Origin: Echinometra lucunter
Lineage: Eukaryota; Echinodermata; Echinoidea; Camarodonta; Echinometridae
Direction: 5' to 3'
DNA length: 64,000 nucleotides
Assembly: GCA_029962745.1 (NCBI GenBank)
Contig: CM057156.1
Coordinates: forward strand, 26,684,421-26,748,420
Each line of letters opens with the position of its first letter. Position 1 is the first letter of the stretch. Under the pieces are notes generated by a model that saw only the letters and a program-made list of their open reading frames with translations, did no database searches and was not told where the DNA came from. Positions 45,900-58,439 of the stretch are shown in pieces. Both the position numbers and the translations under genes were made by a program.

Positions 45900-48800
45900 A
45901 AACTGCGATTAATACTTCTGCAGTGCCCTGTTCCTAGTAGTTACCCCCCTCCCCCCGCTTCTTCGTTTTCAAAAAGGAGGGAACAAGAAAAAGACACAGT
46001 AGAACCCTGTTTTTATCTTGCGATCTACATGATCCATAGATAATTCCTTTCCCAAAAACGTTTACAGTTACTACCTCAAATCATGTCTGTTTTCTTAGCA
46101 GTGACATTCAATACATCAAACTGGATACTGTTCCATTTTCCACTAGGCAGTGGATAATCTCTCATTAGAAATAAGAGGAAACGAATCCAACTCCTCTAGA
46201 TCCGATTCGGAATTTCAAACATCGATCCGAGGACAAAAAAACTTGATGCTCCTATTCCTGTTCTGCATTCGATTTCTTTCGTATGACTTTCCATGCAAGA
46301 ATTTTGAAGACAGTAACAAGGTAACAAGACGATGTAACAATGAAAGGGAAAGGGAAGGGGAGCGAGCGAGCGAGTTATGGCGAGGAAAATAAGGAAGGGA
46401 AAGAGAGAGCAATGTTAATGAAAATAGGATGAAGGAGAACGAGTGAAAACAAGAGGGAGAGGATTGGAGAAGAGTGATTTAGGTTGAGGTGGGACAAAAG
46501 GGGGTAATGAGAGTGAGAATGGAAATAGAATGACAAAGGATAGGAGATGACGAAAATAGAAGAGACTGATAGGGATCGCGAAAGAGAGATAAGGGGGATT
46601 TTGAAAGAAAAAGAGAAACAGAAACAGAGTGGAAGATATGAGGCCGTGATGGACAAAAACCGTCTTTGGCGCAATGATGGACAAAAGATTTTCATTTCCT
46701 CTAGATCCGGAGTATAGTTTCGTTTTCCTTTTCAACATTCTCACATTCAGTGCACATTGTGTGGCTGACAGAAAGCAAGAAAGTTCGAGAACAAATACTC
46801 CCCCACTATTTCACGTTCTGTGGACAAATGGTAAAGACGTCAAGTTTGAACTGAATGTGTGCCTCGGAAGAAAAAACAAGGAAGAAGAAAACTTCCGTCC
46901 TTAAATCACCTCACGCCCTAACGCAGATTGATCCCTTTTTCAAGTTACCATCACAAAATCGCAAAGATTTCCATGCGCGAAACGGATATAAGCACAGTTT
47001 CACTCATTTATTTCTTGCATTTATTCATCTTAAATAAAACATTTTCAGGAGAAATCTATTAATATGATCAGATACCCAAATGAATAAACAATAATGAAAT
47101 GGATACAAATACATGCAAAATGTAAACTAAGAATGACATTCAAATCAAAATGAATGTAAGAAAAGCTGTTTTAAAAGGGGATCAAGCAAGGAAACTTAAT
47201 GGCGCGATGGCCCAGTGGTATACAGTGAAGCAGTGGTCTCATAACTGGATTTATTTTGATTCAAAAGAAAGAAGATGCACTATAGTACTCTTTCAGGCAG
47301 TATTCCTCGCTACCAAGTCACTCGGAGAGGACTTAAGCTATCCACCCCTAGGTTGCTTTTATAAAAGCATACACATCCTTTCTTTATCGCAGTCTGGTAT
47401 TCAATCAACAACAACCGCAATAACAACTACAAACCCAGCGGTCCATTTCATATTAAAAATCTCCTTGTCATGCATATCTGGTAAAAGTTAAGAGGATACT
47501 ACCTTTTATCAGGAATATTCCCTAACGGAGGATATTATTGTAGTCTTTGCAGATTTTCCAGGGCAGCTTGTCAATCTGGTCTGCTAGTGTTTCTAATATA
47601 AACCTAAAGGCGACATGGGTCAATCTTTGCGAATGTGTTCAGAGTATTAAAGTGAGCTGATGAGAGGATGGCCAAGGGCAACGACAAACTAGAAAAGATT
47701 CAGTAGGACTTCAGATAAGCTTTGTTTTATATTTACAAGTTTTTGAATTATCGCGTGAAATGTTAGTCTCGTCTTTAATATTTTAAGAACCTCTTCAGTG
47801 ATCTTACTGGTCTTAAAGTACCATAAATTTACTGCTCCGTTATGTATGACATGAGTACAATACGAAAAAAAAAGTCAACCTGTTTTAACTACTCCGGTGG
47901 TGTACAGTCCTTATAATATGAATTACAATTATCATATTTGAATTTATAGACCTGCCGGAAAAAAAAAATCGGTTGAATATTTCTTTTAGCAATCCAACAC
48001 CTAAAAGATAGCTTGCATGAACTAGAAAAATGGAATAACACATAAATTATTTAAAATTCAATGAGAATATGGAAAGATGTAAAAGAGCATTGATTGCATG
48101 TTTTTTAACAAGAAAAATTTTAACCAATGTTACATTTTCTACATGATTATAGCAATACGATATTTTTCAAGCAACGTCAGGCAAAATAGTTAGTGTGTGC
48201 GAATTACGCTATTCTTAATCTAACAAGAAATCAGATATACGTTTTCAAATAGAGTCTTTTATACCAGTCATTAACGGCGTATCCCCTAGCTCTTATATTT
48301 TAAAAGTTATACGAAAATACAAAAGTGTTGATCCTTTATTTTCTGGCATTAAGACAGTTCTAATACCTTAATTGAAGTCATTGAATCCGTGTAACCTTTT
48401 TGATGCTATGACTGAGATTGTCAAAAAAGGATTAAAGACATAATATTTATAGTGATTTTAAAGGCAACGACCGGGCCACCATTACGTGATTGGTGATATA
48501 TAAATGAAATTAACACACCAGTTTCCCATTCCCAGGAGCATTTCCATCAATATTTTCTCGTATTAAGATCTTCTCGTGCATCTTTTAATTGAAAATCGAA
48601 ACTCCACGTATTTCATAGTGATAAATGGTATCACTTTAAAAAAAGTTGGATTTCTGGGAGCATGTTTGAATCACACGGAATCGAGTTTCAGCTCTGAAAA
48701 GAGTCATGTACGTGCCTTCAGGCATTAACCGAAATGTCATGATAAAAGTAGAAATCGGATAGGATGCTTGCTATATTGAGTGAAGGAGAGACTAGGGAGA

Positions 48801-49694
48801 GCATGAATAAGAAAAGACAAACTTAAACTTGGTGAGCACAGAGATAGCAGCACAAAGTGAAAAACAAACCGTGAATAAAGAACAAGACAGAGGGATGCAA
48901 ACTGACAGAAGCTTAAAAAGGACAAAACAAAACTATACAAACAGATCAAAATGAATGTTTATGTGTTTTGTTTTGTTTTGTTGGTTTTTTTTTTTTACTT
49001 TTTGATGCTGAGGCTCTGTACTTTATTCAAATTATCAGCGTTTTGTGTTTGTTCTCTGCAGAGAAACAGCAAGATAAATTCCTTGCTAACTTTTCTACTC
49101 TGCAGCCCATGCACGTTCTTGATCAGTTGATACGTGAAATTGATAAGATATTATTTCGGTAAATAAGGACGTTCTACGTAGAGAAGAGAAATGAGGAGAG
49201 GAGAGTAACCAAAGGAGATGGGCACAGTCAAGCAAGGAAACTGATGAGAGGGAGAGTAGAAACAGAGGCAGAGGAACAGAGAAGTGAGGTAGCAAATAGA
49301 GCTAGAGAGAGAGACTGATATTATGAATACATATAAAGGCACGAGCAGGCAGAAAGGTACGTTGGAGATCTGCACAGTCACCGGTAAAAGTATATGCAAG
49401 GGTCTGAGTTATACGGTACAAATCTAAACAAGTCAGCTGTGTAGATACTAAGGAAACATATCAGTGGAATTTTTGATTTGTCTATTCTCCTCTCTCACGG
49501 GTTGGATAGCTCTTGTCAGCTATTATAGCTGATATTCAAATGTGCCCAAAACCAAAAAAATATCAAAAGAAACATATGAAACAGAACAAATGTAAACATT
49601 ACAAGAAATCATAAAATGTAAAAAATGAAGGAACAAAATGGTGGACATATCAAACCAGAACGAAAAATACAATAATAATAATAATGATAATCAC

Positions 49695-49741
<47 letters not shown>

Positions 49742-50220
49742 TAATAATAGTAATGCACTGATGAATGGGAAGAATCAAAGAAGGACATAACGAAAGCAAT
49801 ACAAACAAATAAAAACCAAAAAAATCCATTTACTAACACAATTTGGATTTAGAGTGTTGTGGTTGCTGCTTAAGTGGCGTTTAAAATCGAGAGAGAGATT
49901 CTAAATAAAAGCCAAGAGACGAGCCAGTAGACACTGCGAAGATCAAATATCAGTGGAAACATTAGAAAGAGTAAGATGATGTGCATGTAGAAAGGAAAAG
50001 GAGAATAAGAGACGAGGAAAATGCAATAGATGGTAGGGAACGGATAGAGATGGTGAAAGCGAATAGTCACTACATATCATAAAATCATCTGACACTACGA
50101 GGTAGTGTTTTGTCCATGAATATCATACATAAAGAGAACACGGGGAAGGTAACAGATGGAAATAGCAAAAATTGGCATAGAATTACAGGGTGCTGAAATT
50201 GTTCACTCTTATAAATATGT
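45900..50220. other. No supported gene; purine islands
   Basis: AT-rich DNA with purine islands at 46325-46640, 48770-48960, 49160-49340 and 49880-50050 and the AAT array at 49674. No protein motifs. Confidence 0.45.
49674..49752 (+). repeat. AAT trinucleotide microsatellite
   Basis: About 78 bp of AAT repeat with GATAATCAC interruption. Confidence 0.95.
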
Positions 50221-50330
50221 GGCAGCTAGAACCTTTTGGGCGTCTCGTGTTTAGAACCTCAAGAAAAAAAAAAGGTTCTATATAGGGTTCCTTATATTTT
50301 CAAGAATCTCAAAAGGTTCCTTGCACAACC

Positions 50331-50470
50331 AATAATGGTTCCAAAGACCTCTCCTAGGACCTTTTAGAGAGCCTCTATAGGCTATAAGGGTCCTTTGAAG
50401 AATAATGGTTGTAAAGACCCCTGTAGAACCCATTAGAGAACCTTTATAGACTATTAATGGCTCTTTGAAG
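50331..50470 (+). repeat. 70-bp direct tandem duplication
   Basis: 50331-50400 and 50401-50470 both start AATAATGGTT and end CTTTGAAG, with AAAGACC, TTAGAGA, CTATA and GG.T inside at equal positions. Identity is about three quarters by eye. They lie in a longer stretch (about 50224-50610) rich in AGAACC/GGTTCT motifs that is probably a dispersed repeat. Confidence 0.75.
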
Positions 50471-51163
50471 AACATTTAAAGGTTCCAAATTATTATCATT
50501 ATTATTTGGTTTGGCGTCACCTGTGCCTGGGAGGCGAAAAGCGAATTGAATCACTGTAACCATCAGGTGGGACAAGAAAAAGGTTCTAATGAGCACCATT
50601 TTTCTAAGAGCGTTCTAACAAGCAACATCAAATACTGCAGGAGAAACAATCGAGAACCTGAATATGCTAAAGATGTAAAATAGACGTTTGCAGGTGTATT
50701 AGTAAGTATAAAAGTAAAAGTTTATAGTAGTTTTTTTTTTTTTTTTTAGAAACCAATGGGTCACATCTCTGGTACACAGTACACAGATACACGTATAAAA
50801 ATGCTTCAAAAGTGTAGGAATTAACAAATCTAACCAGCAATTAACCAACAGCATATTGTTTGCAATAGGCATACTCGGTTCTGTGATTACATGGTAAATG
50901 TAATAACCAGTATCTTTTTGACAAGAAAGCAAAAAATAAACAGGACCGGGGGGGAAAATGATGTTTGAATGTTGAATATTAAGTTTACTCTTGTTTTAGC
51001 CCTCTCAGAATATTTACTACTATACTTTGTTATTCTAGTCCATCTTAATTCAACACTAGACCTCTGTCAGGCTTTATGATCAAGATAGCACATAAGATAA
51101 ATTTCACTGTAACTCGATTTATTTTGCCAAATGTAACACGTCAGAAATATCGTTATGTTATTC

Positions 51164-51530
51164 CACACTAAGAAAAAAAAGTTCAATTTTGCACCCTTCA
51201 AATGCAACGCCAGGATCTCTCTTATGGGTGCAACTTCGCACCCAAAGAAGCATTATGCACCAAAAAGGGTACAATGAGCTACATTTTGCATCCCTTAAGG
51301 ATGCAGAGTTATACCCTTTAGGGAAGGTGCAAATTTGCATCCTTTTGAATACAAAAATTTCAGCGGCCTTTAACGTGCATAATTGCACCTTAAAGGGTGC
51401 AGATGGGCATTTCCGGGTGCAAACAAGTACAAAATGGTGCATCTATACACCTTCTTAATGTAGGGGCAAGATTGCACCCCAAAAGGTGGTGCTATAGTTG
51501 CATCTTGGGTGCAAAAGTGCACCCCCTTTC
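51164..51530. mobile_element. Inverted-repeat element, copy 2 of 2 (GTGCAAA-rich)
   Basis: It aligns from end to end with 25881-26241 in the same orientation. Shared landmarks in order are TTTTGCACCCTTCAAATGCAAC, GAGCTACATTTT, GATGCAGAGTT, GGGCATTT, GCAAGATTGCACCC and TTGCAT..GGGTGCAAA. The left end lies next to CACACTAAG plus an A run. The copies differ by scattered substitutions and short indels, indicating independent old insertions. Confidence 0.75.
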
Positions 51531-51539
51531 TATAATTTT

Positions 51540-54500
51540 GTTTACTGAGACAGCAAAGCGTGTACATGGATATTCAAGGTACAGCAGTTTTATTTTTTTA
51601 GCATGTATGCTTTGATATTTCTTTCGACATAGCCGCACCCCACATCCTTTTTGTTTCTGTGTGTGCGTACAAACCGTGTGTTTTTCTCTCTCAAACGCTC
51701 AGCTCACTTTCATCATCTCTTCGAAATTCGGTCATCCGGAACGGAACTACAAACAAACATTTTAAAAGGAAAAAAAGACAAAGCAGTCAATACTGAGACA
51801 GAAAGATGATCAAGTAAGGTAAACCGTTTTATCAGATAGAACCTTAGCACCCTGTCAACCTGCCGATTTAATAGAGAGTTTGGTCAGGTCATCCTGGCAA
51901 CGGAGGAGAGCCATCGGCTGTAATTTCAGCCCATCGGGCAGGGCGTTGCAGCACAGATTAGAAGGGGCTCGTGCTGTTCATAGGTAAAGTCCAACACACT
52001 AGAAACGAAGCGTATGATGCGTTTCCCCGAACCTTTAGGGCTGTACTCCTATAAAGTGTGCGCGACTAAATGTGGGAAGGTATTGTATGGGCGGGGCTCT
52101 CATCCTCTTCTCATCGCGTTCTTCTTGGTCATGTTGGAAGTGTTTTCACGAGTGGAGAAGCTAAGAGAGAAGAAAAACATCAAATTCATCCTCTGTGTCG
52201 TCGATGTGGTTTAGAGAAGCTTTTCGTGAAGGTTAAAGAAATATTTTGATCTGGTCGACAATGTTGACAGAAGTCAACCTCAATATACAGCTTTCAGTGG
52301 TGGCGTATCTGAATCCGCACTACATTTTTCTTGCGACTTACATCGTGAAATCATAGATATAGCACTTTTCTATCGAAACTTCTATCGAAAAGTGATTGCA
52401 TGATAACCCTATTCTACATACAGTCGGGAGAAAATTTCTGAGAGAGAAATATAAGTGGAAATAACAAGAGAAAATATTGACAGGTTTCTGAAATCTCAAA
52501 ATCTCTAGAAGTCGGGTAATAGAAGTCAGAAGTGAAACATGATCAAAGCACTGAGACAAAAAAGGGGAAAAGCAGGGGAAAGGGGAAAAACCGGGAGTGA
52601 TATAATACGTAGAAAAATCCTAGTAATGTGAGAATGTCTTTATTCCGGTATATCGTATTGCTGGCACCAAGGACGACAGTTCTAGGATTAGGTGTAAAGC
52701 TTTGATGTTCCGGTTACAAAGGAAATAAGATACTGCACTGTTCCTTCCTGTGCCCACCAGAGGGTAAGTTGTCGCAAGCCTTCGACGCTGCCTCTGTCGG
52801 ACGTCCCATCCTCGAAAAGGATGACCTTATTTTTGAATTTTGTGGATTAAACAGGTGGGTTGTTACCTGATACAGCTACCGTGTTACACCGAATCCAGAT
52901 CAGTTAGTTTCTATTTCAGACGAGTTCGAAATAATGGGAAACTTACGGGGTGTGCACAATTATCTCGAAAGAATAAAGCATATGTATATATTAACATTCT
53001 TCTTTTTTTTCAAGTGAACATGAAATGAGAAATAACAACAGAAATCGTTGAGGTGGGACGATCTTGTGTCCGCCGAAAGTTTAACATCCTAAAAGTACGT
53101 TATCGGTAAACAAAGGTTTCCCCATTACATTTCCTGTCTTAAATGAAGTATTATGTTGTCCCCCAGGGAACCTTGCTCGGACCGGTACTACTTCTCCTCT
53201 TTGAACCGATTCTTTTTACTGTAGTACCGTCGTACGATATTACACTACCCAATTTGTATTAGCTTTGACAATCTTTAAGCTAACCTTGAGTTCTGATGTT
53301 TTGATTATATTCAGTGAGAAAAGGGTTTTATGTAAACCTGCAACCCTATAGTTTTCTTAAGCAGTGGGATTTTAACAGCAGAATATTGACAGGAGGAGTC
53401 GTAGTTTGAAGTGTTATTTATCGTTTAGTAAATGTTTTATCCTTCATCATGTTCAACTTCAACTGAAAATTATGTACGGTTCGTTTCTTTGAGAATTCAT
53501 CCTACCCTTAACTCAGAATAACTATTAAACTTTTACTGCGTCTCCATTTCTCGTGCTCTAAAGCCATCATTCATCTGCGGCTTGAACAAACTATAATGTT
53601 TAAAGATTATAATATCCCATCGTCCGAATACCGATGAAGATGAGCCCCAAACCACAGAAACTATTCCAAATACATCCCATCACACACTATCCACATCAGA
53701 ATATGACAGGCTGACAGCTCCTTTAAATTTTCCGAATAATAACAACCACAATCGGCCGCCTCTTGAATTAATAACTTCGCAATAAAAGCCCAAGCGGGAA
53801 CATATTGAGCCTGAAAACTGCCCGCAAGTTGTGGGAGGATACCGGCGAGCATTAATATTTTCGATCTTTCCATCACCTTGCTAATTGAGAAAGCTTTTTC
53901 CGAGTCTAGCGATGAAGTATCTCTATTGCCAAGAGGAAAAAAGTCTCTGAGAACGTTTTTCATTTTTTTTCCTTACTATCATCTTGTTTTCTTTCCATAT
54001 ACTATCTCTCTCCTTCCTTATACTATAAGCATGATAAGTTTATTATTTTTTCAACACATACAAATGTTGATCAATTTTTCCATGTTGTTTGATAGGGAAA
54101 TGAACGTCTTCTTTTACCTTTTTCCTTGTCACGCACTTCTACTTCGATTTCATCTTACCCTGATCTTATCTACATACCAATGCCTTCTTCAGTAGAGGGG
54201 GAATGCTAACTGCCTCCATTTTCTAGGTTATCTAAGGAGAAATGAAGGCCTCAGGAATCTAATAAGAATTCCATAGATTCATGTTATGATTATAAAAGGT
54301 GTAAAGAAGACGCGTGTGTCAGAATTGAAACTAATCATGATTTCCCCAATCCCTTTCCTTTGTATGCTAGTCTGCCTGAAGAGAAAATATGGGGTAAGTG
54401 TAAGTTCGTACTGTTCCTCTTAAAATCTATTAATTCTTTTGCCACCCCCCCCCAAAAAAAAAACCCCACAAAATAAAAACAAACAAACAAAAATTACTCA

Positions 54501-55405
54501 CTATTTTCAATCTCTTCTAGTCCACTTCGAAAGAGAGTTCATCATAGTTAATCGCATCATTCTTCCCTTTCGGCAGAGATTTGAAGACAACATTTAGTTC
54601 TGATACAAGAAGGGAAATTCCAAAGAGCTTTGTTTAAATGGGCCTTTATATTCAAACAACTGTATCAATAATATTTTCATGTTCCGCCAGTGATTCCAGA
54701 AAGAAAATTAGTGTAAATATCTCAAAGGTACTCGAAAATTGGAGTTGTTGCTTAACGTTGTCTACTTTGAACTTACCTTCTGGAAAAAAAATATATATAT
54801 CTATGACATATGAGGTTTGTCTGCGGGATTTAGCTGCCTGTCTGTTTTACAAACACCTGACGTACTTTCAATTTAGGTCCTTCAATTTCATTACAGCAGA
54901 TTAGAAATGCTAATTTCTTTAAATATTTGTGAACTAAAATGAAGGAATCTGTGACTGAAGCCGGGGAAGAAGCCGGGGAAGAGGACTTTACTATCAATGA
55001 TGACTTATTTCCTGATTGCCATTCCACAAGAGATTAGAGACTAGAAGTCATGCCTAATTGCTTGATTTGCCCACTCTCAATAAAAAGAGCAATTGTTGGC
55101 CTAGGATTAGATTGGTACACGTCATCAAACAGGCTCAAGTATGTAGAATGACTGATGAGCGCAATTTAAGAACGCAGGGGAGTATTTTGGGCACGACACT
55201 CTCAGCCACTTTTCACACAAGTCTATATGGCTGGCATTTGTTTATCATAACACTTAACTTTTGATGAACGAGCTTAATATAAATAGCGCAAGATTCCATT
55301 ATCGAATGTAAAAATAATGAAATGATGGTAATGATTCCTGTCAAATTTGCAGCAGGCAAAGGCGTCTATATGAATAATGTAAGGGTCGAAGAGGCCGAAA
55401 TAGTA

Positions 55406-55450
<45 letters not shown>

Positions 55451-57670
55451 TGGTGGGTGTGCGTGGATGCGTGATGTGTGGATGTGCGAGTGTGTGAGGG
55501 GGAGAGAGAGGGGGAGTGCAAGAGAGAAAGAGAGTTGGTCGTTGAGGAGGAATTGGAGGGGGTACCTTTCCGGGAAACTATTGGGGAGGGGGGGGGGTTG
55601 TCTTGGAGGTGATTATCCTAGGGGTATTGGTTCCAGGTCAATAGGGGTGATAGTCCTTGGGTTAGGAGACCGGGGTTAATCGTCCTAGAATACTGCATAG
55701 AAGTTTTAGATAAGAATTTGCAGAATTCTGATGAGGACAACCGTTACGAGAGCATAAAAAAACCTTACGTTTTATATCCAGTTCAGATTTTTACATATCA
55801 TTTAGCTACGGAATGAGGTATTCCCTTAAAATTGAAAAAAAAAATACCTCCTGGTAAATTCTTTGGCACAACGATCCTTGAAGCTCATTAAAATCCATTA
55901 TTCCTAAAGGGCATTTTATCATAGTATTTAGGCATAAGTACTCAATTTTACCCCAAAAGGGACTATTTAAGCTAAGATCAGGTACCATTTTAAAATACAA
56001 AACTACTCTTTATCACGTTGCAAATGCCCATTATAAATGGATCATTGATTTCTTGAAAGGCATGCCTTTTTATTGAGAGCCTTTACCTCTTCAAACGTCC
56101 CCTATAAAGTGCCCCTTCAAACGCCTATAATGCACTTATGTAGACCTCTGCAATCTATCTTCCCCTGCCCTTTTCATATGACATCTTTATTTGAGAAGGC
56201 AGTTTTTAGAAGTATGACAATTCCAGAGAAGTACATCTGGCATTTGGAGCAGTGATGAAAGGATGGCACGGCTTGCAAAAAAAAAAGAACATTGCATGGT
56301 GTGAACAGACTCTCATGGAGCAGACACACTTTATCTGTCATATTTTATCATATAGTTCCCTTTCTACACTTACTTTCAAATTCACTTCATAACGACTTAT
56401 AGTAAAATGTGCAATTTCGGAAATGTAGGTAAACTATGCAGGTTTTTAACTGATAATATAAACTAACACTAATGTCTCAACGCAAAGAGATGATGTACTA
56501 TCTCCTGTGAAGCATTTAAATGACCTACAATATCCAACTTTGAAGTAGGTTCCCATTCTTTTGATCATATTTCATCCATTCCTACAGTATGTAGCTGTGG
56601 GTGTCGTTTAACTACTCTGTAAATCATCCTTAAGGTAAATTGCATACTTATTTCAAAAAACTTTAAAATATTGATCAAAACATGTCTGGGGGACCTGTTC
56701 AATTTACATGGTGATCTTTAATGATGAGAACGCCTATTTTCGCAACAGTTTTTCATTATCGTGTTATTGCAACAGTATCATGTGAAATTGATACTGATGA
56801 TCAAAATTCCTCTAAAAAGGCTGGTATTTCACTCTTGCATTTGTGCTTTAAAGCTAATGTACAGTTTCCGGTAGCAAAAAGAAAATGGGCATGGAAGTAT
56901 ATAGGCTCACATTGTCCGACTTGCATAAAAAGATACTCGTGTGAGATCATGTGTTATTCCAGTCATGATTTCCGCTGAATTTGAGTGGAAATGTCTGAAA
57001 AGCATGAATACACTCATCCATACTATAGGACCCCTGCACGCCGACCGCTGCCTGCACAACGATCACATCGCACTTGTCGCGTAAATAGAACTCATTATTT
57101 TTACTCGTGCGCAGGCGCTATTTGACTGCACTTAGCTTCGTTGACCGAGTTCGCAAATATATTTCCGCCTTTCATTTGTTTGATATATCAGTCTTAAGGA
57201 GGGAGCAATTTTATCATGTTGCTGACCAGTTAAATGCAAAGAAATCGAACGAAAAGTTTTTCACGGCCTGCTAAAAGTGTACATAACCGTTAACCGATGA
57301 CGTTCTTAGCCAAATATGGGGGGGGGGGGGGGAGGGTGCTTTCAAAAATATTAGGAGGGTCCAGCTTGTGACAAAAAAAAAAAAAAAAGGTCCTTAGCAG
57401 CAGCCCCCCCCCCCCAAACTTCCCACCAGTACGCCAGTGCCTTTCACTTTTATTCAGCATACTACCACATTACACTATGGTGAATTCAAAAGGTCCCCTC
57501 TCCTGCTCAGCCCACTTTTCTAACTCCACAGAAGCCCTTCGGATATGCTACGGGGTCCTCATTTTCCTATTTGAATTTTCTGAATGGGAGACTTGTCGAT
57601 ATGAAAATAATTATTCCCACTGTTGTCTGTTCAACAACGCGTTTCAAAATTCTCCAGCAACATTCATGAG
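51540..57670. other. No supported gene
   Basis: Mostly unique AT-rich DNA with a C-to-A run junction at 54447-54460, a short GAAGCCGGGGAA direct repeat at about 54957-54982 and the GT array at 55404. A possible decayed G/C-run element lies at about 57310-57439; the reverse complement of its right end is CACTGGCGTACTGGTGGG, hAT-like, and the left partner is not clear. Confidence 0.45.
55404..55447 (+). repeat. GT dinucleotide microsatellite
   Basis: About 44 bp of TG repeat followed by irregular G/T- and G/A-rich sequence to about 55600. Confidence 0.95.
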
Positions 57671-57676
57671 TAATTT

Positions 57677-58430
57677 CGTTGGGTCGTATGCTGTCCATTA
57701 AACTGCTCTTGGTTAATTGAATTATCCCAAATTGGGTAAATTTTCTTTACCCAACGTTAGGCGATTCCCATTGACCAATTTTTAACCAACGCCGTTGGGC
57801 TGTATGCTGTCCATTAAACTTTTGGGCGTTTATTGCCCGACTATCAGAATTTACCAAACTGTTGGATAATATTATTCTATTTCATTGGGCAAATTCTGTT
57901 GCCCTCAGCTTCGAAATTTAAAAAAAAAATGCAATTATTGTCTCACACCTGTTTAACTCTAAACCTATCGGATATCCAGTCCTATTCTATCCTAATACCT
58001 ATCCTCTATAGCCTATGTTATCCTATCCTATCCTATCTATTTGATACACTAGAATGCAAGCTCTTAATATACCCAGTATAATTTTTATGTGCTTTGTGAC
58101 GGTTAGTAAATCAGGGCCCACCCTAAATCATACGCTAATGACAAGTCATGAATATTCATTTTTATTTTGCCAGTTTTGTAGAAAAAAAATGACCCAACTA
58201 GTGGATACTTTCATTTAATTAACCAGCAGTGTGAAATAATTTTGCCAAACACCCATGTTACCAGGAGTGTTGGTGGGAATATGCCCAACAGTTGAGCAAA
58301 ATGTTTAATACACAAATTGGTGAAAAGGTCTTTAGTATATTTGGGCAAGATTTGCAAAGCTTTGGGCAAAATTCTAACCAACAGTGCGTTACCCAACCAA
58401 ATTTACCCAATATTTTAAGAGTGAACAGTG
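57677..58430. repeat. TTGGGTAAA-type inverted-repeat region with internal direct repeat
   Basis: The left part near 57708 (TGGTTAATTGAATTATCCCAAATTGGGTAAA) is loosely mirrored by the right part ending near 58428, whose reverse complement reads CACTCTTAAAATATTGGGTAAATTTGGTTGGG. Between them lie many TTGGGCAAA/TTTGCCCAA motifs. A 28-bp direct repeat lies at 57677-57704 and 57793-57820. It looks like a decayed MITE or several; no target duplication was defined. Confidence 0.45.
57732..57754. repeat. Perfect 9-bp stem-loop TTGGGTAAA / TTTACCCAA
   Basis: Arms at 57732-57740 and 57746-57754 with a TTTTC loop of five bases, lying between the two 28-bp direct repeats. Confidence 0.75.
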
Positions 58431-58439
58431 GATTGACCG

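Noticed and set aside
47195..47270. A-box-like GATGGCCCAGTGGTATACAG as another SINE head
   Set aside because: No B box at the right distance, so not called.
57310..57439. hAT-like element with right end reverse complement CACTGGCGTACTGG
   Set aside because: The left end is not convincing and the flanking octamers do not match.
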